Origin: Phaseolus vulgaris
Taxonomy: Eukaryota > Streptophyta > Magnoliopsida > Fabales > Fabaceae
Assembly (NCBI RefSeq): GCF_000499845.2
Contig: NC_023756.2
Location: 4,211,306 to 4,275,305, forward strand
Reading direction: 5' to 3'
Length of the DNA stretch: 64,000 nucleotides
Position 1 is the stretch's first letter; each line of letters opens with the position of its first letter. The translations under genes were made by a program, and so were the position numbers. The notes beneath the pieces were generated by a model, which searched no databases, was not told where the DNA came from, and saw only the letters and a list, made by a program, of their open reading frames with translations. This document shows positions 21,486 to 32,877 of this stretch, piece by piece.

Positions 21486-21960
21486 CATCTGTTTTAGGAG
21501 AAAACTATAATCTGTTTCTACCAATGTGTCAAGATATAATGAAGAGAAAACAAGTAGAGGGGTTTGAAATTGGATCATCAGAGGATGAGTAACTAAATAA
21601 GTCCAGGCAAACTACTACATCTGAGAGAGAGATTGAAGGAATAGGAATTGTGACATGTAAAGGCTTCTAAGCATCCATTCTTAGAACTTGAAATTATACA
21701 TGCTTTTCTTACTGAATTGTGAAATAGCATTCCAGTTGTTTTCTAGCAATGTACCATGATAATATAAAGAGAAAATAAGTACAAGTGATTGAAATTCTGT
21801 TATCTGAGGATGAGTTTTCCAATACAATTCCCAGGCAAACTCCTACATCTAAGAGGGAAATTGAAATAAAGGAGGAGTGAAAGGAAAATACTTTTAAACA
21901 TTACTTCATAGAACATGTACTGGTTTTCTAGCTGATTGGGAAAGTGGAATTGAAATAGTG
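21486..21960 (+). pseudogene. P4-ATPase (ALA flippase) tail fragments, two in tandem
   Basis: The first fragment (about 21505-21650) reads LFLPMCQDIMKRKQVEGFEIG and then a decayed SEDE-LN-VQ-KL, matching the C-terminal end of plant aminophospholipid ATPases. A second, more decayed copy starts at about 21750 (tgtaccatgat..aaagagaaaataagt, then ctgaggatgag). The transmembrane part is missing. The same double arrangement follows CNL-2 at 29220-29700, so the duplication of tails predates the CNL duplication. Non-functional. Confidence 0.7.
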
Positions 21961-23728
21961 AGCATTGTAACAGCTTATACTTTTTGCTTTTCCACCTTGG
22001 ATTTTCATTTGTTCATAAAATTAGAAGAGGAGAGATTCAAGTAAGTAACCTGATTAGTAAAGCTTGAGTACTTGAACCAAACAAAGTACATGTATTTGTT
22101 AATGGAAGAAGCTTTAGATATTTTACAATATATTTCACTTGATACTTCATTTTTCTAACTAAACTGTTTTTCTGAACCTCTTCGTGGGTCTATTTTCAAG
22201 AAATCTTGTATATATTGAAACTGTCACCTCTTTGACTCTTACATTAGAGAAATGAACTCATGCAATTCACAATTTCAACTCATTGTTGAACTGTCAGAAC
22301 TTTGTGTAGTTATTCTCTTCCACCATGGATCCTCAAATTTCCAATAACTCTTCCACCAATGAGTCTTTTATTATGATTGATGTACAACTAAACATTGATT
22401 TGTGTTAAAAGTCTGTAATATACATTGTTAAAAAAATTGTATTCCTACTAATTAATAGAAAATGACTTGGCTTACTGCAACTAAAAAATTTAAGTCAATA
22501 TGATAAATACATTTTTATAAATTAATTAAAGATTAGATGAGAAGTAAACATACAAGCTTTAAAAAGTAATTAAACATTTTTTTGAATTTTGAAAACAATA
22601 TACAAGTGAAATTATAAGTATTTAAAAAATCTAGCAATTAAGAAAACAGTGCAGACGTGATTGTTTGAAATTCAGCACAGTAGATATTAAAGAAGTAAGA
22701 CGTTTTCCTTCTTCATACATTGTTTCCTAAATATATATAAAAGCAAAATTATTCTCGAAAAACATGATTATTCTCTGAACATGATTTTGGAGAGGTCCTT
22801 TCTGAGCATGTTGTAAACTATATTAATATTAATAATATAAGGTAATAGTCTATGCTTATAAAAGGAAAAAAATGAAGCAGAACATGGTGAGAAGATGTAA
22901 TGCAGAAGCTTAATAGAAAGAAATGACTTCTGTCTTGTGACCTTAATTAACTCAAACAATTACTTAAAGAATTGAGATTTGGGAAAGTTACAGAGATCAC
23001 TCTTGCTTCTCATAACCAAATGCTCTTAATATATATTGCCTCAGTATTTCACACAGAAGCTGAGACCTATCACAGAAGAATTTCATTAGTTTTTTATTCA
23101 TACACGCTAAACATAGCATAATAATATAATATAAAGTCATACATCAGCATTATTTTAATTTTAAAATGAAGATTTTATATTCAAACGATAAGATTTTTCT
23201 TTTCTTTTCTTGAAGTAATATTTTAAAACTTGAAATACATAAAAAAAAACTGTTAACAAATTATATAATTGATCAATATTTAAGGGTATCTTCTTTCCAC
23301 AAGTTGAAGCTACAGAGACAGAACAAGAAAATAAAGACGTATAAGACACCACTATTGTCCGACTTTTATTCATTAAATACGTTTGTGATATCATATCAGA
23401 AAATAAACAATTATTTCATGACTTTGGGGCTATCGACCTTATTTGGATACTCATTTCCTAGACTCAGGATTTTATACATTCAACATTGAATATAGAACTA
23501 ATCGAACATAAAATATGTATCCAATGTTTGAAAACCAAACTTCAATCACTCTTTATGATTGGCTGAATCTTTGAATGCAACAAAGAATAGTGGTATTAAT
23601 CTTTTAAGAAAGACTATATTGGTTGAGTAGCCATCAAAGAAAACTATGTTCTAAAATACTTTACTACTCATCCTATCAACACATACTGCAGTTCAACACA
23701 TCCTTAGTCTCATTTTCCAATTCCTACC
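21961..23728. other. Intergenic 5' of CNL-2
   Basis: AT-rich. Parts at about 22655-22970 are closely similar to 60955-61440 (upstream of CNL-5) and partly to 47560-47760 (upstream of CNL-3). About 23270-23420 resembles 47880-48005. This is shared upstream sequence of the CNL family. No gene is recognised. Confidence 0.6.
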
Positions 23729-26700
23729 ATGGCAGCAGAAGTTGTTGGTGGTGCTCTTCTTTCGGCTTTTCTTCAGGTTGCATTCGATAGGCTCGCTTCT
23801 CCTCAATTTCTACACTTCTTTCGTGGAAGAAAACTTGATGAGAAACTGCTAGCCAATTTGAACATCATGCTGCACTCCATCAATGCTCTCGCTGATAATG
23901 CTGAACTAAGGCAGTTCAAAGATCCACACGTCAAAGCATGGCTTTTTGCAGTCAAAGAAGTTGTCTTTGATGCAGAGGATCTTTTGGATGAAATAGACTA
24001 TGAACTCACCAGATGCCAAGTGGAAGCTGAATCTGAACCACAAACCATCACTCACAAGGTATCAAACTTCTTCAATGCTACTTTCAGTTCTTTTAACAAG
24101 AAAATTGACTCAGGGTTGAAAGAAGTGCTAGAAAAATTAGAATATCTTGCAAGGCAAAAGGGTGCTCTTGGTTTGAAAGAGTGTACGTATTCTGGTGATG
24201 GATCAGGTAGTAAAGTGCCACAGAAATTGCCATCATCTTCTTTGGTGATTGAAGGTGTTATTTATGGCAGAGATGCTGATAAAGATATAATCATTAATTG
24301 GCTCACATCTGAAACCGACAATCCTAACCAGCCATCAATACTTTCCATTGTGGGAATGGGTGGGTTAGGCAAGACCACACTTGCCCAACATGTGTACAAT
24401 GACCCAAAGATTGAAGATGCTACATTTGATAGCAAAGCTTGGGTCTGTATTTCAGATCATTTTAATGTTTTGACTGTGACAAGAACAATTCTTGAGTCAG
24501 TCACTCATAAAAAACATGATAGTGAAAATCTAGAAATGATTCACAAAAACCTTAAGGAAAAATTGTCAGGAAAGAAATTTTTTCTTGTTTTGGATGATGT
24601 TTGGAACGAAAGACTAGAAGAATGGGAAGTTGTGCAAACTCCTCTTAGTTATGGAGCTCCAGGAAGTAGAATTCTTGTCACAACTCGTGGTGAGAAAGTT
24701 GCTTCTATCATGAGGTCTAAAGTGCATCACCTAAAGCAATTAGAAGAGAATGAAAGCTGGAAAGTTTTTGAAAATCATGCATTAAAAGATGGTGATCTTG
24801 AATTTAGCGATGAGCTAGAGCATATTGGTAGAAGGGTAGTTAAGAAGTGCAAGGGATTACCTTTAGCTTTGAAAACAATTGGATGTCTTTTACGCACAAA
24901 GTCATCCATTTCAAATTGGAAAAGCATATTGGAAAGTGACATATGGGAATTACCAAAAGAAGACAGTGAAATCATCCCGGCGCTATTTCTAAGTTATCAC
25001 TACCTTCCTTCTCATCTTAAAAGGTGCTTTGCTTATTGTTCCTTATTCCCCAAAGATTATGAGTTTGTGAAGGAGGAGTTAATTTTGTTGTGGATGGCCC
25101 AAAATTTTCTACAGTGTCCACAACAGATTAGACATCCAGAAGAAGTTGGTGAACAGTACTTCAATGATCTATTGTCAAGGTCTTTCTTTCAACCATCAAA
25201 CGTCAAAAGGCATTTCATCATGCATGACCTTCTGAATGAGTTGGCAAAATATATTTGTGCAGATTTCTGTTTCAGGTTGAAATTTGATAAAGGTCAATGC
25301 ATACCGAAAATAACCCGTCATTTTTCATTTAAATTCTATGACATAGAAAAATTTGATGGTTTAGAGAGTTTAACTTATGCTAAAAGACTGCGGTCATTTC
25401 TTCCACTTACAAAATATAGGACTCTTGAGCTTGGCCATTCTCCACGAATATCCAAGATTGTGATTACAACTATTATAAGAGCTTTCAATCAGTATCCATG
25501 GCAGTTCAAGATATCAATACATGATTTGTTCTCCAAAATTAAGTTCATACGCGTCTTATCTTTTAATGGTTGTTTGGACCTTAAAGAGGTCCCAAATTCT
25601 GTAGGTGATCTTAAATATCTCTATTCGTTAGATCTTTCGTATACTGAAATAAAAAAACTACCTGACTCAGTATGTTTGCTCTATAACTTGCTAATATTGA
25701 AGTTGAACAATTGTTCAAAGTTGGAAGAGTTACCCTTAAATTTGCATAAACTTACCAAATTGCGTTGCCTGGAATTTGAAGATACAAAAGTGAGAAAAAT
25801 GCCAATGCATTTTGAGGAATTGAAGAATCTTCAAGTACTTAGTACATTTTTCATGGATAGAAATAGTGAGCTATGTACTATGCAACTGGGAGGACTCAAT
25901 CTTCATGGAATGCTATCAATGAAAGAGTTGCAGAATATTTTGAATCCTTTGTATGCATTAGAAGCAAATTTGAAAAATAAACACCTTGTGAAACTAAAGT
26001 TAGAATGGAAGTCCGACTACATCCCTGATGATCCAAGGAAAGAAAAGGAAGTACTTGAGAATCTACAACCTTCCAAACAATTGGAGGGTTTGTCAATCAG
26101 AAGCTACGGTGGTACACAATTCCCAAGTTGGTTATTCAATAATTCGTTATCAAATTTGGTGTTTTTAGTGTTGGAGGATTGTAAATATTGCCTATGTTTG
26201 CCTCCTCTTGGACTTTTGTCATCTCTGAAAACCCTCAAAATTAGAGGGCTTAATGGAATAGTGAGCATTGGTGCTGAATTTTATGGGAGCAACTCTTCAT
26301 TTGCATCCTTGGAGAGATTGGAATTCTACAGCATGAAGGAATGGGAAGAATGGGAATGTAAAACCACTTCTTTCCCACGTCTTCAACATCTTGATGTGGT
26401 TGAATGTCCAAAGCTGAAAGGTCTGTCAGAGCAACTCCTACATTTGAAGACACTGGATATTAATCACTGTGATAAGGTCGTCATTAGCGGAAACAACATG
26501 TACACATTGTCGCTTGAACTCATGAGGCTTTATTCATGTCCACTTGTGAATATTCCCATGACAACCCATTACTATTTCCTTAAAGAAATGCATATTGGTG
26601 GTTGGGACTCTCTTGCAATCTTTCCACTAGATTTCTTTCCAAAGCTCTGTTCACTTGAAATGAAAGGGTGCCAAAACCTAAGAAAAATCTCACACAAGGA

Positions 26701-27292
26701 CACTCATAATCATCTCAAGGAACTAGAAATTGTTGATTGCCCTCAATTTAAATCATTCCTGGTTGAAGGATTATCTGCACTAGGAGCTGAGAATTTGACG
26801 TTTTTGCCAAAACCCATGCAAGTCTTGTTTCCATCCCTTACTATGCTGTGGATAATTAACTGTCCAGAAGTGGAGATGTTCACAGGTGGAGGTTTTCCAT
26901 TAAATGTAAAATATGTTTGTCTTTCAAGTTTAAAACTTATCGCCTCCCTGAGAGAGGCTTTGGATGCAAACACATGTCTTGAAACCTTGATTATTAGACA
27001 CTTGGACGTGGAGTGTTTTCCTGATGAAGTTTTGCTGCCACACTCTCTATCCTATTTAGAAATCTATGGTTGCCGAAATCTTAAAAAGATGGAGTACAAA
27101 GGTCTCCGCCACCTCACCTCTCTCGTACTTTTTGATTGTCCCAGCCTTGAATGCTTACCGGAGGAGGGTCTGCCCAAATCCATCTCTTCTCTTTCAATCA
27201 TTGGTTGTCCACTGCTGAAGAAGCGTTGTCAGAATCCAGATGGCAAAGACTGGGGAAAGATTGCTCACATCCCAAAACTGTTTGTTGAGTAA
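23729..27292 (+). CDS. CNL-2: CC-NB-LRR resistance protein, intact
   Basis: Single-exon CNL immune receptor of 1187 aa, the longest in the window and apparently complete. The coiled-coil N-terminus contains EDLLDEID at 83-90. The P-loop GMGGLGKTT is at 209-217, kinase-2 FLVLDDVW at 285-292, GLPLAL at 376-381, CFAYCSLFPKDY at 433-444 and MHD at 498-500. About 600 residues of LRRs follow, with motifs such as LPSLTMLWIINCPEV, and the tail ends CQNPDGKDWGKIAHIPKLFVE. The start MAAEVVGGAL follows 'ctaccATGG', shared with the paralogues. The MHD and P-loop are unaltered, so nucleotide-dependent switching is plausible. No effector or specificity can be inferred. Confidence 0.95.
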   Translation: MAAEVVGGALLSAFLQVAFDRLASPQFLHFFRGRKLDEKLLANLNIMLHSINALADNAELRQFKDPHVKAWLFAVKEVVFDAEDLLDEIDYELTRCQVEAESEPQTITHKVSNFFNATFSSFNKKIDSGLKEVLEKLEYLARQKGALGLKECTYSGDGSGSKVPQKLPSSSLVIEGVIYGRDADKDIIINWLTSETDNPNQPSILSIVGMGGLGKTTLAQHVYNDPKIEDATFDSKAWVCISDHFNVLTVTRTILESVTHKKHDSENLEMIHKNLKEKLSGKKFFLVLDDVWNERLEEWEVVQTPLSYGAPGSRILVTTRGEKVASIMRSKVHHLKQLEENESWKVFENHALKDGDLEFSDELEHIGRRVVKKCKGLPLALKTIGCLLRTKSSISNWKSILESDIWELPKEDSEIIPALFLSYHYLPSHLKRCFAYCSLFPKDYEFVKEELILLWMAQNFLQCPQQIRHPEEVGEQYFNDLLSRSFFQPSNVKRHFIMHDLLNELAKYICADFCFRLKFDKGQCIPKITRHFSFKFYDIEKFDGLESLTYAKRLRSFLPLTKYRTLELGHSPRISKIVITTIIRAFNQYPWQFKISIHDLFSKIKFIRVLSFNGCLDLKEVPNSVGDLKYLYSLDLSYTEIKKLPDSVCLLYNLLILKLNNCSKLEELPLNLHKLTKLRCLEFEDTKVRKMPMHFEELKNLQVLSTFFMDRNSELCTMQLGGLNLHGMLSMKELQNILNPLYALEANLKNKHLVKLKLEWKSDYIPDDPRKEKEVLENLQPSKQLEGLSIRSYGGTQFPSWLFNNSLSNLVFLVLEDCKYCLCLPPLGLLSSLKTLKIRGLNGIVSIGAEFYGSNSSFASLERLEFYSMKEWEEWECKTTSFPRLQHLDVVECPKLKGLSEQLLHLKTLDINHCDKVVISGNNMYTLSLELMRLYSCPLVNIPMTTHYYFLKEMHIGGWDSLAIFPLDFFPKLCSLEMKGCQNLRKISHKDTHNHLKELEIVDCPQFKSFLVEGLSALGAENLTFLPKPMQVLFPSLTMLWIINCPEVEMFTGGGFPLNVKYVCLSSLKLIASLREALDANTCLETLIIRHLDVECFPDEVLLPHSLSYLEIYGCRNLKKMEYKGLRHLTSLVLFDCPSLECLPEEGLPKSISSLSIIGCPLLKKRCQNPDGKDWGKIAHIPKLFVE
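24353..24374 (+). promoter_or_regulatory. Probable miR2118/miR482 site in CNL-2 P-loop
   Basis: The P-loop codons read ggaatgggtggg then ttaggcaaga. As I recall legume miR2118, this pairs along both ends with only a few central mismatches. Such sites start phased secondary siRNA production from NB-LRR genes in legumes. This is the best match among the four CNL genes here. Confidence 0.45.
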
Positions 27293-27864
27293 TAAGATGA
27301 GGCACAAGTTCAAAATTAGAGTTGCAGCTATTTCCATTTGTTTGCCACTTCAACAGGTGCCAATTCTCCACAATATCTCTTTACCTTTTCAATTACAATT
27401 TTCTTAGTTGCAAACAGTAACCCTATAATTATTGCCATTTTCCAAACAATAGCAGCATACATTATACTTCAACTTGATTTTTAAATTAATAATATAATTG
27501 GAAGCCAAGATCCTTACTTCTTTACCTGACTTCTCAGCTTTCTGAACAGAGTTCTTAGTGATATTCTTCATGACCCCTCATTCTGTCTTGAATAAGAGAT
27601 GATGACATAATGTTTAATAGAGTACTTCAGCTTCTATTTTCAACAAAGTTTGGTCTGGCTTCTCACTCAAACAAAATTACAGTATGAGTTTCAATCTTTT
27701 GGTTTCTCCTTCCTTTCACCTCTCTATCTGTCCATTCAACTAATTTTATCTTATGTAAAGAAAAAAATTAAATTACGGCTTTGTTGTAGTTTCTGGGATG
27801 ATACGAATTGTATTTATGGGGATGTTTTCCTTTTGCAGAATAATATGTAAATGGAAAGACTCTG
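27293..27864. other. CNL-2 3' flank
   Basis: The first 130 bp are shared with the 3' flanks of the other CNLs. The rest shows no recognised gene. Confidence 0.5.
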
Positions 27865-28347
27865 ATATATGTAAAGGGATGCTGTTGGAGTGAGTTTTCT
27901 TGGTATGGTTATTGCTGCATAGCAATTCTGATGGCTTAGGTGCTTAAAAAGTGCTATGGTGAAGGTCTGGATGGTGACGGCAATGATGTTGAAGTGTGCT
28001 GTTTGGCAAGTAATTTGCTGCATAATATGTTTGCTGCCACATACACTTTTTAATGCTTTTCTGTGCTGCTGGTGCGTCCTTTGCATGCTGCTCCTAGTGG
28101 CTTTTAGACAAATGCATTGTTCCTTTTCAGGCTTTTTCATTGCAGGATGGGTGTAGGTTTTTTTGTAAGAGCTGATGCAGACTTGTTTATCTAGTTTTGG
28201 CTCTGGAAATATGTATATTAAGCCATAGAATGTTTGTTTTTGTTCTAAGCCATAAGGGGAGTAACCTTGTGGTTATATATATGGGTTGGGATACCCCTAA
28301 AGTATTCTGTTAATTTAGATAAAAAAAAATATATATATGTAAAGGGA
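27865..28347 (+). mobile_element. Short LINE 3'-end insertion with 15-bp TSD
   Basis: The 15-bp sequence atatatgtaaaggga occurs at 27865-27879 and again at 28333-28347, immediately after an A-rich tail (28320-28332). The 453 bp between them have no long ORF. They end in the stem-loop block GGGATAC / loop CCCTAAA / GTATTCT (28288-28308) and 'taatttagataaaaaaaa'. This is the structure of a 5'-truncated LINE copy made by target-primed reverse transcription. It landed next to a shard of CNL LRR sequence (from 28348). Confidence 0.85.
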
Positions 28348-28445
28348 AGCCTTCAGCTTTTGGACTCACCCAGTTGTGAAAATTCCCATGATCCATTATG
28401 ACTTCCTTCATGAAATAGTGATTGATGGTTGTGACTTGAATATTC
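28348..28445 (+). pseudogene. CNL LRR shard
   Basis: Nucleotides around 28362-28440 match CNL-1 near 20460-20530 (shared 'acttgtgaa..ttcccatgatccatta..acttcctt'). They correspond to an LRR segment with no open frame to either side. It is a left-over fragment of another CNL copy beyond CNL-2. Confidence 0.7.
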
Positions 28446-29090
28446 AGAAAGTGGATGTTGACACTAAAAATTGTGAAGTGAAGAATTTCTAGCAAGTGCC
28501 ATTTATTCTCGAAAGATTACTCTGTAGTTGGAAGGTATAGTTCCATCCATCACCATCCTTTAGCTTGGTATTCCAGAAAATTTATTTTCTTGTCCACACT
28601 TATCCATCTTTCTTCTTAATCCATGCTTGCTTGGTGCGTTAAATTAATAAAGTTTCTGACAAAAAAAAACAAACTTAACAGAATGCAGTTATTCACACCA
28701 GTTCTCATGTTCTTGGTTCTTTTTTAAAGAAAATACAGATTCATGATATATTGAAAATCCTGTCCATGATAAAATGAAGCTAGGGGTATTGACTGGAGAC
28801 AAGATGAAAGAAACAGCTGAGAACATTGGGTACATTAACAATGGCTTGTTCTGAATAATCTTTCTCTTTTATTTTCTTCTTTTCTTTGATAAAACCTTTT
28901 TCTGGAATAAAAGTTTAAAGATTCTCAGCAGCAACAAGGTCCATAATATGCTTATCCAATCTCCAATCCAATGCTAATGTATCGATGATGTGTTGACTTA
29001 TCTTTTGTTAGGTTTTGATTTTAAATTCATGATTTAATTGGAAGACAAGAAGCTTTACTAATCAATCATTCATACTATTTTTTTTACAGT
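28446..29090. other. Intergenic
   Basis: The piece at 28500-28570 resembles CNL 3'-flank sequence at 52600-52670 and 60030-60100 ('ctctgtagttggaag'). No gene is seen. Confidence 0.45.
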
Positions 29091-29700
29091 ATCCTTTTTT
29101 ATATCTGGAGGGAGTAGAAGAGACCCTCTTTAGAGATCTTACTCTTGATCACTATTTCTGTCTTGAATCAAGCCTTCACAAGAGATGGTAAAGTGTTGTG
29201 TGGACTGTGATGTTATAAGGCTTTCCAAAGTCTGTTTCTACCAATGTGCCAAGATATGATAAAGAGAAAACAAGTAAAAGGATTTGAAATTGGATTATCA
29301 GAGGATGAGTTACCTAAACAAATTCAGGGCAAACTACAATATCTGATAGAGAGATAGAAGCAATGGGAGTTGTGAAATGTAAATGCTTTTAAGCATCCAT
29401 TCTTAGAACTTGAAACTATACATGCTTTTCTTACTGAGTTATGAAATAGCATTCCAGTTGTTTTATAGCAATGTACCATGATATTATAAAGAGAAAATAA
29501 GTACAAGTGATTGAAATTCTGTTATCTGAGGATGAGTTTTCCAATACAATTCCCAGGCAAACTCCTACATCTAAGAGGGAAATTGAAATAAAGGAGTGAA
29601 AGGAAAATACTTTTAAACATTAATTCATAGAACATGTATTGGTTTTCTAGCTGATTGGGAAAGTGGAATTGAAATAGTGAGCATTGCTAACAGCTTTTAC
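29091..29700 (+). pseudogene. P4-ATPase (ALA flippase) tail fragments near CNL-2
   Basis: About 29090-29195 reads YPFLYLEGVEETLF and decayed sequence from the last transmembrane region of a P4-type ATPase. At 29236-29365 comes LFLPMCQDMIKRKQVKGFEIGLSEDELPKQIQGKL, the cytosolic tail, given here in parts: the frame holds from LFLPM to QGKL. A second degenerate tail begins near 29465. The transmembrane segments between are deleted. It is homologous in content and order to 21486-21960, with the EGVEETLF part retained in addition. Confidence 0.8.
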
Positions 29701-30419
29701 GTTTTGCTTTTCCACCTTGGATTTCCATTTGTTCATAAAATTAGCAGAGGAGAGATTTCAGTAAGTAACCTGATTAGTAAAGCTTGAGTACTTGGACCAA
29801 ACAAGGCACATGTATTTGTTAATGGAAGAAGCTTTAGATATTTTACAATATAGTTTACCTGTGGCAGCATAAAACAAAACCAATTTATCCTCGTCCACAG
29901 TGAACTATTATTGATTAGTTCAGTGAACTAGTTATGTACTAAAAAATTGAAGACTTCTAAACTTCATTTTTCTGAACCTCTTCGTGGGTCTATTTGCTTC
30001 TGAACCTCTAGCAGAAACAAAAGGTAGATGAAATTAAAAAATAAAGATTTGAAGCCATATATAAAATGTGAATGAAAGAAATTCAAGATCACCATCCATT
30101 CCACTTCTTAAGCTTAGATATCAATCCCTTCCTCACACAGAGGATCAAAAGGAAACTGGTGCCAAGATGGTTGGACAAAGTGCAACTGTTAATTGAATCT
30201 ATGGGTGGTTCTGAGTGCTGCGTGTGGTTTGAGACTGAATGGTTGTATTGTGATCATTGACACATTTACACATTTAACTGTTCAAAATTTCATCCACATG
30301 ATTCATGACTGTTATATTAAAAAGTTGAATAAATGATTTCTTTCGTAAGGCTTCCATTAGAGAGAAGAAATTGAACACATATTAACCGTTCGATCCATAC
30401 ATAATATAATATAGTTCAC
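29701..30419. other. Intergenic
   Basis: About 29740-29860 matches 22020-22140, the continuation of the segment duplicated downstream of CNL-1. A 62-codon ORF at 30072-30260 resembles nothing I know and is probably chance. Confidence 0.5.
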
Positions 30420-30800
30420 CACGTTTTCAAGTTCCAAGAATGGATGCTTAGAAGCATTTACATTTCAAAACTCCCATTGCTTCAATCTCTCTATCAGATG
30501 TACTAGTTTTCCCTGGACTTGTTTAGGTAACTCATCTCTTATAATCCAATTTCAAACCCTTCTACTTTCTCTTCATCATATCTTGACACATTAGTAGAAA
30601 CAGACTTTGGAAAGACTTATAATATCACAGGCCACACAACACACTGTGACCATAAGTATTTCAAAAACAGCCACCTTACCCTCTCTTCTGAAGGCTTCAT
30701 TCAAGACAGAAATAGTGGTAAAGAGTAAGATCTCTAAAGAGGGTCTCCTCTCTTCTACTGATACTGTAAAAAAAAGATAGTATGATTGATTAAAATAAAC
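30420..30800 (-). pseudogene. P4-ATPase tail fragment in inverted orientation
   Basis: On the minus strand the region reads, in pieces, a decayed SVEERRPSLEILLFTTISVL start, then NEAFRREGKVAVFEILMVT, then after a deletion the tail motif around LFLLMCQD-like sequence and a SEDELPKQVQGK-like stretch near 30500-30550. It is the same flippase segment as at 29091-29700 and 54020-54700, but on the opposite strand, so this piece has been inverted or independently copied. Confidence 0.7.
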
Positions 30801-31389
30801 TTCCAATAAACTCTTCAAAATACTTCCTTGGTTAGAATTAAAATCCTCAATTCCTTCATTTGTTATGAATAACGTTAAGCTTTTTAAAGGCAGATAAAAT
30901 CATAGATCACGTAGGTAAAATCTTTAGGATTTCCAATTCAATCCTGGGAGATCAAGTAGAGAAAATAATTCAAATATCCAACACCATTCAGTCCAACAAT
31001 AGAGACAAAACTCATCGAGAAATAAGGATATCCTGATTTGCAGCCGTTTTAAACTCTTTTTAGGATTTAAGTCCAGAAACTCGAATTGCTGAACCGTGGT
31101 CACAACCCTTCTCATCCGTGTGATTATAGGCACTGATTCCGCGAAAATAGCCACGACAATCCAATAAAAAACAGAAAATCTAAAGTGTAGCCGATAACGA
31201 ATAAATGCATAACAAAATTCAAAACACAAAGCTTCACTGTATCACGTGTGCTAGAATGCCTACGTTCTACCCGTGAAAGTTGGGAAAATTGTTTATTTTT
31301 AAACAAAAATAACCCATTTCATTATTAAAAAAATTTAATAACAAAGATGTATTTGGAAAGTAAAATTTAACAATTTAAAAAAAAAAAAT
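30801..31389. other. Intergenic
   Basis: No coding region is recognised; the minus-strand ORFs here are short and without motifs. Confidence 0.4.
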
Positions 31390-31575
31390 TAAAACTCTTT
31401 CACAACCATCATATCACTCACAAATTCTCATAAATTTTTCTCACATATTCACTCTAAAATACTCCAATTCAAACAATCTCACTTTTTCCACACTTTATTC
31501 TCACATCCTCACACATCCACTTCCTCAAATTTTCACACATCCACTCTCTCAAATTTTCACACATCCAAGTAAGTC
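31390..31575. repeat. Pyrimidine-rich tandem repeat upstream of F-box gene 1
   Basis: Degenerate repeats of 'aaattttcacacatccac' occur (three near 31527-31566), with related 'tctcacat' units upstream. The reverse complement resembles the GTGAGGA-rich stretch at 9050-9180. It directly abuts the 85-bp conserved 5' region of the F-box gene, replacing the sequence found upstream of F-box gene 3. Confidence 0.55.
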
Positions 31576-31659
31576 ATTTTAAGCGATTTGATACGTTGAG
31601 AGCCAAGAGTTGTTACTATAAGAAAGTGAAGCATCCAATCACACTTTGTATTCTCAACC

Positions 31660-32877
31660 ATGGCGGATATCATCAGCAATTTTCCAGATTCAATCCTTTG
31701 TTACATTCTCTCTTTTCTCCCAACCAAACAAGTTGTTACAACCAGTATTCTCTCCATGCACTGGAACCTTCTATGGCGTTCAGTTCCTTCTTTGGATTTC
31801 GACGTGGATACAATGAGTATAGATTATGACAAAGAAAAAGAGGGCATCTCTCGCCTTCTTCTCTCAGTGAACTCTTTTCTACGTGGACGCGATATGGACC
31901 AACTCCTTCATAGATTTCGTCTTAGATGTCCCTGTTTATATAATCAAAATAGTATCGAGACATGCATTGAGGATGTTTTGAGAAAAAGTGCTAGACTTCA
32001 ACACCTCGACCTCGACCTGGGTTTTGTCACTGCGGTGCCCTCTGTGGTGTTTATATGCAAAACTCTTGTAGTTCTCAAATTGGCATTCGTATCACCGAAA
32101 AATGTTTCTTTTGTAGATTTGCCCTTGCTTAAAATCTTGCATTTGAATTCTGTTAGCTTCTTAGACTGTGAATATCTTCTTCAACAGTTTCTTTCTGGGA
32201 GTCCTAATATAGAGGACTTGGAAGTCGAGACTTTTAATAATTTTACTATAAAAGAATTCCACAGTTTGCCCAAGTTGGTCAGAGCTAAAATCGATGCACC
32301 AGCTGTACTTCCATTGGAAATTATTAAGAACGTTGAAGTTTTTGTGACAAATAGGGTATGCCTGTAAAATTTGTTTCTTATTTACTTTCTATTTGTATGG
32401 GAAAAAAATGTGATTTCTGATGTTTTTTACATTATTTTGTATCTCTTGCAGATATATAATCAAGACCTGGTTTTTGATTTTCAAAATTTAGTTCAACTTG
32501 AGTTTGTTACTTGGGAGGATAGTGAGGGATGGCTTGATGTCTTGAAGGTGTTCAGGCATTGTCCAAAGCTTCAAACTCTTTTCATTCGCATTAAAGACGA
32601 TGAAGAAGATCCAGTTTTGCCATACCCACTTACTGTTCCTACCTGCATTTCATTACACCTTAAAACCTGTTGTCTTCAATACTACAGGGGTTCTGAATTT
32701 GAGTTTCAATTTGCGGAATATATTATGCTGAATGCAAATTATTTACGCACCATGAAATTCCTCATTCGCAGTGATGATTATAGTAATCTTTTGAGAAGAC
32801 ATGATATGATAAGAGATTTATCATCATGCAGTAAGAGTTCAGATGCTTGTACACTTTCATTTGAAAAGTATGTTTGA
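31660..32877 (+). CDS. F-box/LRR/FBD protein 1
   Basis: F-box proteins recruit substrates to SCF ubiquitin ligases. Exon 1 is 31660-32355 and exon 2 is 32452-32877 (GT/AG, phase 0), giving 373 aa. The N-terminal F-box reads FPDSILCYILSFLPTKQVVTTSILS, in two parts. LRR-like segments follow (LVVLKLAFVS, LPLLKILHLNSV) and an FBD-type C-terminus (CPKLQTLFI, FAEYIMLNANYLRTM). An alternative donor at 32868 (gtatgt) and acceptor before 33018 would keep frame and add an exon to 33324, giving about 472 aa; only RNA data could decide. Exon 2 corresponds to exons 2 and 3 of paralogue 3, joined without the intron. Substrate unknown. Confidence 0.85.

Noticed and set aside
24775..24975. Minus-strand ORFs with MSLSNMLFQSEMDDF in the CNL genes
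   Set aside because: Antisense of the conserved NB-ARC segment around LLRTKSSIS; present in every CNL copy for that reason.
30072..30260. 62-codon ORF with basic central part
   Set aside because: No similarity that I recognise, no splice or promoter context, and it lies in duplicated non-coding flank.
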